Positions 55,515-64,000 of a DNA stretch of 64,000 nucleotides are shown here, piece by piece. The notes beneath the pieces were generated by a model, which saw only the letters and a list, made by a program, of their open reading frames with translations, made no database searches and was not told the DNA's origin. Position 1 is the first letter of the stretch. Each line of letters starts with the position of its first letter. The position numbers and the translations under genes are program-made. Origin of the DNA: Haemonchus contortus (Eukaryota; Nematoda; Chromadorea; Rhabditida; Trichostrongylidae); assembly GCA_000469685.2 (NCBI GenBank), contig LS997567.1:5163374-5227373 (forward strand), in the 5' to 3' direction.

Positions 55515-58160
55515 TCAATTTTCTTTGAGAGGTTGACTGTGCACACCGTCCTTGTCGATATTAATGACACGCCCATTGCCAATGACCACATCTCCATCGG
55601 TAGGAATGCTGCCTTCAAGTTGGCGCCATGCAGGAGTCGAGCTCAGATTTGTTAGTGCCCAAATGGAACCCTCGAAAGAACCTCCATGCATCCCTAAATA
55701 GGTAAAGGGTATGTTTGGGGATCAGAGAAGGTAAATAAACGGCTGAATGAAACAGGATCCGACACACACACCTTGAGGAACAGTCCCTGCAGCATGTATC
55801 CATACTCCAGATGGCGAAAGATAATGTGCTCTAGCGCCATCGAATCCCCATCTCGGAGCTGGCTCAGATGGGATCTGAAGAAATATTAGTGTAAGGTCGA
55901 GTATAAACATGCAGATGCTTGAAATTACTTACCTGTACTGTTTCACAGGTTTTCTTGTTAGGATCACAAACGATCACATGGCTATTGTCCCATCGGAATC
56001 CGCATCCATGAACACCGTAACCGATCAGCAATCGGTCTCCAGCTTCTACAGCGGATACAGCTTGAGCACCCTTAAAACCAGCCGTTGAGCATAACGAAAT
56101 TCATTGCAAATTACATCTACAAAGTGGGGGGAGGTGGGTCCCGTCTGGATTCCTTGGTGATCAGTCAAGACAGGTAAAAACGTTCAACGACACTCAAAGG
56201 CAATTTGGAAACGATTGGTTATTACAGCCAGTAACACTGAGTTCTACGTAAGTTGAAGGAAGCCTAAACGCTACTTCTGAGATAGCCTGGGAATTTCGCG
56301 CTTCGAAGAAGAGGGATAAGAGGCCTAGGGCAAAGCAGATAAAATCTAACAAAACCAACAGAAATCAATCGATATCTATTCAAAAGAGAGAAAATCGCAC
56401 AGAGTAAAGTAACAGAGTGAACAAATAAAGTGGAACTTACCATCTGGCCAGAACCTTCCGGTACATCTACCACGTGAGTAACGCTGACGGAACCATCGGA
56501 TACCTTCAGATGAGCGACCCTGATTTTGTGGCCAACATTACTGACGAGATATGTCGAACCTTCATGAGGACCTTCAGCTACAACCATGGTCACTCGTTCA
56601 GATGGATCGGATGCAGGCATTGCTTGGAAGCTCTGAAAATGTGTAAAAATCGGAATGGTACCTGTAACTAGTAAAATTGACAAGTCTTACCTCGAGCTTC
56701 AATGATTCCCATCCTGATCCTGTCCATTTGTGAACGGACTTCATCGAGAGTTCACCGAATGCTGTGAAGAGCAGTAGGTAAATGGACTTGTTAAGTACGA
56801 ACAAGATTTCACTGATATTTTCTTCATTTGATAAAGCTGGGAACTGAAACGGGGAAATAAACATAAACAAAAACATTCTCGATGACATACCATAGAAAAT
56901 GAATAGTCGTGACAATAGCAATAGCAATAACCTAAAGCTAAACTGGTAACTGGGTAATAGAATTGGAAGTCAGTGTTATTTCATGAAAACAAACGGTAAA
57001 CCAGTATAAATAAACGATGAAAACAGATAAACATCAAATAAACAAATCGATAAGCTCAGTTTTGGAGATTCTCCCTGATCCAGTACCAAAGAACCCTTAG
57101 AATGCTATTTGTTCGTAATTCTGTATATCAACCGATACTTCATGCTAATGATTACTTTCTTTATGATTACCCGTTTCCAGTCACTTACTCCCCCCACCCC
57201 GATATTTGGTAAACAAGGCTTATCTATTCTTTTACTTCCACCTATCTCTATTTCGTAGGGTACCGAGCACAAACAAAACTACAAAAACCGCCAAATTTCG
57301 AAAGTGAACCAATAAAAACCGATTTTTCACACATATACAATAAACATAATCAAAACAGCTGTATACGGTCGATCAGAGACCGATTATCGATCGATCATAT
57401 TACAGCGCGCAAGAGCGCACGATGTTGACCTTCCCAACGTCGGACCGCCGGGCCCATTACAGCGTATCCCCGTTTTGGAAACATTATCTCCCTTCACTTT
57501 CTCATTAGCTTCCCGATAGTGGCTCCTTCACAAATTTCCCATCCCCTCTAGTATTGGCTTGATTTTGAACCTATTGTCACATCATTAAAGCGGAACTAAT
57601 AGAACAAATCAGCCCATCAATAAACATACACCCGAGCCCGTAGCAAACACAAAGGTCAGCCCGTCATCGTCTTGTACCCATCTTGTTCTCATCGCTACCC
57701 AGTTTAAACTTTTTCCCCACTCCGTTTCTTACGTGAATTTCCTTCACTCACTTTGTGTGGCTCCTCCCATTTGTTGTTTCCGAGGTTAAATGCCACTCCG
57801 TACGTTCCGGCCGACACGATTCGGTGTCCCCAATTGTGGGAAGGCTGGTTGACAACTGAAAATTACTCGTTTTGCTTAATTTATGTCATTTTTATTACCA
57901 TGTTACTGTTGTTACTATTATGTTACTTTTGCTGAATTCAATGTAAACTTACAAGCTCTTCCAAACATCCAAACACGATCTCCAGTAAGTAGAGCTTGAT
58001 GATAATCGTTTGGCTCGGCCACGACCGACTTCACGGGTTCCCCGATTTTCTCACAAGCCATTTCGTAACTAAGGCATATAACTAGTTGTGACGTCATTAA
58101 ACAGTAGAATACGAACAATCGACGTAAGATGTAAGATGAAGGAATACGAGAAGTGGCCAT
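55515..58160 (-). CDS. Uncharacterised secreted protein, 358 aa
   Basis: Minus-strand exons in order: 58160-57953, 57855-57752, 56843-56691, 56632-56441, 56070-55933, 55874-55772, 55693-55515. All junctions have GT-AG and consistent phase, for 358 aa. Residues about 11-31 (ILRRLFVFYCLMTSQLVICL) form a signal peptide or anchor; no other membrane segment is evident. The mature part has regularly spaced Trp/Gly motifs (DRVWMFGR, NNKWEE, GSGWES, PRWGFDG, VWIHAAG, IWALTN) and short beta-type stretches, so a beta-propeller-like fold is possible, but this is inference. There is one CGF and a VCDPNKKTC pair of cysteines, perhaps a disulphide loop. I do not recognise the family. The gene runs convergently toward the channel gene, with 3.7 kb between them. 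Confidence 0.85.
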
Positions 58161-61100
58161 ATTTTGTGGATGAGCGCGTTCAGTACAAGTAATATGACAG
58201 AAATGGTATAACTACTTGTAGGATAGGCATATTTATGAATGAGAATAAGGCGTGTTCCCCTGCTGTTGCCCCATATTGACACAGGCCAGAATCGATTTCT
58301 TTACAAGTCGTTAAGCAGAACTCAACCCAACAACCAAGCAGCGCGGTCCTTACCGGTCAGAAAGGAGCAGGGCTTAGACATGTTTCTCAGAATTGAATAT
58401 GGAATTAAAAAAGAGGTGAAAACTATCATAGAGGAAGGGGCTTAGACAAAACGACGGGGCACTCCCTGTGGCCTGGCAAACGCTCTCTTTTATACGGGGA
58501 ACGCTTTCGAAATTCCCTCCGCCCTTTCGGACGTACATGAGTCATCGAGCGCTCTAGCAATGGGGATATTAATGGATTTCATTTTGTTGATTAATTATTA
58601 CTACACAGTAAACGCTTTGTTGTAATTTGACACCAAAACAAAGCCTTCGATGTTGATCGCCATTGCCCTCATCCATAGTTTGGTTGTCTTTGAGCACGAC
58701 AGGTGGAGAGGCGCGGCTGTCGTGCTCGGAAATGACAGAGGGCTAGGACTTGCTATTGTTTAGCATGAGGAGGAAGGATTTACGACGAAAATTTCTGACT
58801 TCTGACCTCGAAAGCTTAAAGCCTTTGAAGCTAGATTGCCTGTAATTAATCCTCACTTCCTATGTTGGAGGACATTTTTGCCATGGATATGGATGTGTTT
58901 TGTAAAGTTATTGTATATTTATTTAGTCTCCATATGTCTTTTTTTTTCTAAAACAACGCCGTAATATGTAGAATATAGAAAAGTCAATATGGGATCATTT
59001 TTCTCCTCCGAACTTCCTGCCCGAACCGAGCATCAATTGGTGTCCTCCCCATCCCACCCGGCACTATTTGACAGGGGCCTGCCTGGGAGTTTTTTTTCAT
59101 TCTGAAGGGTTGGAACTTCTTGAGGAACAATCCTGGCCAAAGGGTGACTTTGTGACAACGGGACAAGTGAATAGTCACTTGTAACAACTCTTAGTTACTG
59201 TTTGTAAAGCACTTATGATTGTTTGAGTTAGTTATCCTGTAAGTATTGTAAGTAGAAAACCATGATGGCGGGCTTGCAGACTTAACAAACAGCATCGATC
59301 TGGTCCCCTGGACATTTGCCAAAATTCTCCATAACACTTTTGTACGCTCATAAATGATGACTCATGAATAGCCGAACTGGTTTCGATTCTCGCTGAAAAC
59401 ACCCTCCGAAAAAAGTCCATCAAAGTTGTTGCGTCTACTGTGAACTTTGGTCTTTTCGCCGTTTTAATTAAATTTCACATTCAGATTTCGAATTTCATAG
59501 ATTGAAATAGTTTTGATTACTTGTTCCACAACGATTATTTCGGATATGAGAATTACAAAAATGCAGAATTCATTGTTTTGGACCGAATTTTAGATGTGAT
59601 TGCTTCCGGGCTGCATTATTTCTACTCTAGGCTGCAGTCTGCAATTGCGTACCAGCCTACTCCATCGATGTCACATATACGACGTCTCAAACCTCCCGTC
59701 AAGTATACGACACATCAAAAAAAAAGTCTTGGGTAAGGGCAAGGGGTGGGAAATTATAAATAACACCCTTTCTAATACCCCAGGGAGTTAGGTATGGATG
59801 TTGTGAAGGTGTTTCTTCATTAAGAAGTTTTATCAAACAAAAATAGATATTGATCAATAAGTATTGATTCTACACAGCTTTTGTCATTAAGCAAACAATG
59901 TCCTCGAATCTGTTTAATTGTATTACTAGTTACACAGGAATGATATACAACGACACCTATTTAACCCGTCAATACTACTTCAATATAAGCCCCTCAAAGC
60001 GAAAATGTGAAACGGGAAATACCTAACACTTTCGAACAAGTACCAAGCCTACTCTCAACCGAAAAAAGTAAAGTGTAAGTGCGGGGTCAGAAGATCTCAG
60101 TGACAAGCTTACTTTCGAGTAATATGAGGGTAATGTACCTTTTAAAAGAAACAATCGTCGTCGAAAAACTTCATAATTGACTAAACGAAGGGAGTAGGTC
60201 CCCTAATGCCGCAACTGGGAACTTTTCGGGATCTTTTGCAATCTGTGGGATCATTTTGGGAGAGTAGCCACCCATTTTCTTTCAATTTGAAACGAATCAA
60301 AATTCGAAAGGGTGCCAACATTGTTACTTGTACTAATGTACTTATTGTTGTCGGCCAATGAGTTGTTCGAGCAAATTCCAATAAGGCTTCCATTCCAGCG
60401 CGAGTTCAATCCCCCCCCCCCCCTCCTCCTCCTCCTCACTTAGAAATAGAGTACTAATGGATTGTTCGGGTGGTTTCTAGTTAGAATAATTCCTACAACC
60501 CCAAAGGTCTGTCCATTTGAGCCACAAGCTTCATACCGCCTATTCCGATCGTTCCGAGGGACCGGTCGCTGGGTGCCCATTAGGATCCCGAGTAATTAAG
60601 TCAAAATAGTAAGTCACATAGTTAGCTTCATTGACTTCCACCCCAAATCTCCAACTATCTGAGTCTAGTAGCCTTATGTTACTGTAGTAATGTGAAAACC
60701 TTCTCCAGGTCATGACCAAATCGACAAAAATCCGGCCGTAAACAGTGAAGACCCCCATTACAATTCTGTCATCGATATTTACAACAGCGGAAGATGTAAT
60801 TTATTGCGTGTCGCTTTTTCTTTTCTCTCATCGTTCATATTTGCCATGACTGATGGATGATCCTGTCGCAAGGTCTTTTTCTCTGACGGTTCCCGATCAA
60901 TGTTTTTCAATGGAGTACGTCGGCACCGCCCGCCAGACATGATGTGCATAACAATTTGGTAACCTCGACAGTATTACGTTTTCTATTTAGGCTTTAGTGG
61001 TTACTCACGGGAGGAGGAATAGCGCAAAAATGCGCATTTCCCCTCAAGACCTTCCCAAGGGATATTGATTCAGGGTCAAGCCTATCCGATCAATTCCCCT

Positions 61101-62699
61101 TGTACTGGTGCTTTTAGGAAAGGGTTGCCCCAGTGGGTAGAATTGTGCTAGGCCAGAGGGCAAGTTAGGGGCCTTTCAGTAGCGCACCTTCCCACTTAGA
61201 TGTCTGGGTTCCTTGTCACCAATGATGGTACTCCAACAAGAGAGTTAACAAGAAGTTTTCAGTTCTGGAATGGGTGCTAGTGGTTTTTGATAACAAGTAA
61301 TCTTTCGAGGTAGAATTTACAAAATATCTTGAAATCGATCTATCACAACATGAAGACGTAATAAAAGGAAGGCAGGAAATAATCAAAGATCACAGAACGA
61401 TTTTAAACCTACGATTGCATCACTCGTTTCGTGGCCCATATGACCATTGATCAGATGAATACATGGGGAAGTTTGCACCCCTGTAAGAGTAACTCCGAAT
61501 GGTAGTGTACAACATCAAATAAAGGAAATAAGCAATAAGCACAGCGAAAAAGTAGTATACTTTCGTCGACTTCTAATGTTTCCTAATCGGTACGAAATCG
61601 ATCTGATGAAAAGGAAATTCATTTTAACTCAAGTTTAAACTACATATAACCGGTTTCGAGAACGTTGGGATATAGACGGAAAGAAATGAAAATCCTTCAT
61701 GGGCACTCGGTTCTTACAGTGACCTAACCGTGAAATAAAATGCGATGGACGCAGAAATCCATAGACAACATATTTCCTTTGACGACATAAATCCTCATAA
61801 AACCACGTTAACGGAAAGGGATTTTGGGCAGGAACGGAAAAGGCAGTTTGTGTGGGTAGGCTGGCCAAGGTATGCATTGCATCACCACCATTCTTTCTGG
61901 CCAGGACCCATAGCCGAATCACCGTAAGAACCAAGTGCCGATAGTGAACTTCCGTTAATGTTATGAAGGATGCCCCTATTTGTGTCTGTAGAAGTCGCAC
62001 TTTTTTGAAACTGAGACTTTGACCCCACAAAAGTTTAACTGGTATAATCGAAGACTTGCGATCGAACTAGTTTAATTCAATAGCAAAATTTCCCTTATGA
62101 TGTCAACTTTTGGAAGCAAAAAGGCGTGCTCCTTCTTAGAAATGACGGTTGGGACTGCGTCAATTTCGATGAAAAGTCTAAAATTTAACGAGGAAAACTT
62201 ATGCATCAGAATTTTCAAGGGAAATTGTAAAGTAAGAATAATCAATCACCTCAACTTGTAAAACTTTCATTTCAACCTCGCAAAGCACATTGAAAATGGC
62301 TAATAGGAAAATGCTTCAAAGAAGGAAGTGGGAACAGAGTGAGGGATTTTCGTGGCTCCAAGAAGGGTTTTGAGAAATTGCCAAAAGGTAAGCGTTTTCG
62401 AATTGATCATTGGCGTTTACTTAAACCGCTGATATTGATGGAGAAGATGTTCATTGGTAAAGGCGATTTCAACGAGGAAACACAAAGGAAAATATTGACT
62501 TAAGTAGGTACTTTCTGGAGACATAAGTACGAAACATGCGAGTAAACGCAGTACAGAGCCAAAGGATTTTGCAGAGGTGATGCTGCAGCAGTGGGAAGTG
62601 GCGCCGCCACCGCACTCAGGTCTGGCAGGACCTAGATCGGATCCTGATCAGACAAGACAAACTTTTCATCTATCTGCCTGTTGAAAGGTTGAGAACATT
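58161..62699. other. Intergenic, no gene seen
   Basis: It contains a hairpin at 58692-58728 (GAGCACGACAG, 15-base loop, CTGTCGTGCTC), a 13-base C run at 60411-60423 followed by CTC repeats, and a dispersed repeat at 61705-61800. That repeat is similar to 46930-47010 (shared GACAA-ATATTTCCT) and loosely to 26950-27005. The 131-codon minus frame at 61635-62030 overlaps that repeat. Confidence 0.5.
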
Positions 62700-63240
62700 C
62701 ACCTCAGGGTGGATGGGATGTAGAAGCAAATAGTCCGGGATCGAATCCCCGATCGATACTCGCTCAGGTCAAGAGCAATCCAGTGCTCTGGGGTCGACCA
62801 ATTGGTACTAGACTCGTTTAGGAGGATGAAAGGGGTGTGGTGCGTTAGGAACGAAATGGTCGCGTCGCGGTGAGAGGGGCGTTGCGCGCGAAGGAATGTA
62901 GCAGGATGCAGCAGTAGGTAAGAAATACAAGAACAAATGTACTAATAGTAGAATTACGCATAAAATAATGATCGCATATTGACTGAGCTGTATGAAGAAC
63001 GCTAGAGCTTTAATAATGGCGAATGAGTGGTCCGCGACAGCCGCGTGCGGCAAATCGATTTCCCAAAATCGTTCCTAACGCCCGTCTCCCGGATAAAAGC
63101 AGTGACCTACACATTGGCTATCCACCGTAATTCATTGCACAGGGCACATACACATTCAAAACACCACTACAATTCTGAATGGAAGTCGACTGTAGGGCGC
63201 ATCCCTCAGACTAGATTGACCAATCCTTATGTTGGTTCAT
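62700..63240 (+). mobile_element. tRNA-derived SINE, copy 8, split by a MITE
   Basis: The 5' half (B box GGGATCGAATCCCCGATCG, then CCAATTGGTACTAGACTCG) ends at 62842. The 3' half (CACATTGGCTATCCACCGTA to CAATCCTTATG) resumes at 63082, after the family B MITE. Confidence 0.83.
62843..63081. mobile_element. MITE family B, copy 3, inserted into a SINE
   Basis: The ends GCGTTAGGAACGA and TCGTTCCTAACGC are perfect inverted repeats 239 bp apart. The sequence outside continues as one SINE on both sides, so this copy is younger than the SINE it splits. Confidence 0.88.
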
Positions 63241-64000
63241 TCATCTAGGGTCCAAAGACAGGTAAATACGCACTCAGCTAACCTATAATTCAACAAATCT
63301 TGATCTATTCCGGCGTATCCCTTTCAGTTCTCACGGTGCAAGGGGACCTTAATTAGCTGAGAAAACTTCAAAGTGTTGACGAGTGAACAAATTACTGCAA
63401 GGAAGTAGGGGAAAATAGTTTTGAACAAGTAAAATTTATGCATTACTAATTGTTCAGAGCTTTTTTTCGTAATCAACAAAAATTCAATAAAGTTGTTATC
63501 GAAAAAGCTATTAACGTGCATAGATGAAAACAAGGTTTTGATAACGTAAATTGTTCCCAAAAATAAACAAGATTTTGAACAAACAACTCCTCATGAACTC
63601 GGATGATTTTGTTTGTTATGAATCTGGTTATCCATGTGCAATGAATTTGTTCGTGGGTTTAAAGCTCATCGATTTTATGAGTTTTTAGTTATTCGAAAGA
63701 AAAAAGAAACTACCAACGGCTACTGATATACATTTTTACTAGTTCAAAAATACATTTCTTCCTCTGAATCTTTTACTCTTTTGCTCTTACTTTACTCTTC
63801 ATTTACTCGATCAATGGCGATAGGCGTATGATGCAAGATCCTTTGTTGCTGTCAATTAAGGTCGCTCTGTACCATAGTACAAGGTGAGCTGCGAAGAGGT
63901 GATGACGCTTGGCAAGTTCCAGAAGGACGCTTCTCATTGGCTGACTGTTGGCATCGCCTACGTGCAGTTCTACAATCCGCCAATGAGAAACGCGCTGGGA
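63241..64000. other. Terminal stretch, no gene seen
   Basis: Near the end, CTTCTCATTGG (63930-63940) and CCAATGAGAA (63980-63989) are inverted repeats about 40 bases apart. The window ends too soon to judge what follows. Confidence 0.4.

Noticed and set aside
61635..62030. 131-codon minus-strand frame
   Set aside because: It overlaps a dispersed repeat also seen near 46930-47010, has no splice partners and no recognisable domain.

Overview
The window is eukaryotic and looks like a nematode, most likely a strongylid (hookworm or trichostrongylid type). The reasons are a nematode-specific hedgehog-related Hog protein, a TWK-type two-pore potassium channel, short exons with T-rich TTTCAG acceptors, kilobase introns packed with repeats, and a plausible trans-splice acceptor just before one start codon. 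Nothing in it looks bacterial or viral. Genus is not determined here.

Three genes can be reconstructed exon by exon with consistent splice phases. (1) Plus strand 9904-28466: 24 exons, 1161 residues. It encodes a secreted protein with five Ground-like modules, a Pro/Gln/Ala plus Gly linker and a complete C-terminal Hog (Hint) autoprocessing domain. (2) Plus strand 34301-51769: 17 exons, 552 residues. It encodes a two-pore-domain K+ channel whose two selectivity filters read GYN and DFG rather than the usual GYG/GFG. (3) Minus strand 58160-55515: 7 exons, 358 residues. It encodes a secreted or luminal protein I do not recognise. The three do not form an obvious pathway. The first is probably a cuticle or moulting-related signalling or matrix protein, the second a membrane channel, the third an orphan.

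Layout: 1-9903 is repeat-rich intergenic DNA (tandem 0.3 kb repeats, a decayed retrotransposon Gag fragment, a 36-bp minisatellite, one SINE). 9904-28466 is the Hog gene. 28467-34290 is intergenic with a decayed Tc1-like transposon in intact terminal repeats. 34301-51769 is the channel gene, with SINEs, a mariner, a TTAA-flanked piggyBac-type MITE and several hairpin MITEs in its introns. 51770-55514 is intergenic. 55515-58160 is the orphan gene on the minus strand. 58161-64000 is intergenic, with a SINE interrupted by a MITE.

Recurrent element families I can recognise by eye: a tRNA-derived SINE (eight copies or fragments, A and B boxes visible), a roughly 500-bp MITE with AAGGCACAGTTCACGATA ends, a 240-bp MITE with GCGTTAGGAACGA ends, GC-rich hairpins with GGCTGCTTTCATAGTCCGC ends, and a further GC-rich palindromic family. 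No rRNA, functional tRNA or CRISPR array was found. Exon boundaries are hand-read from splice signals and protein similarity and have not been checked against transcripts.
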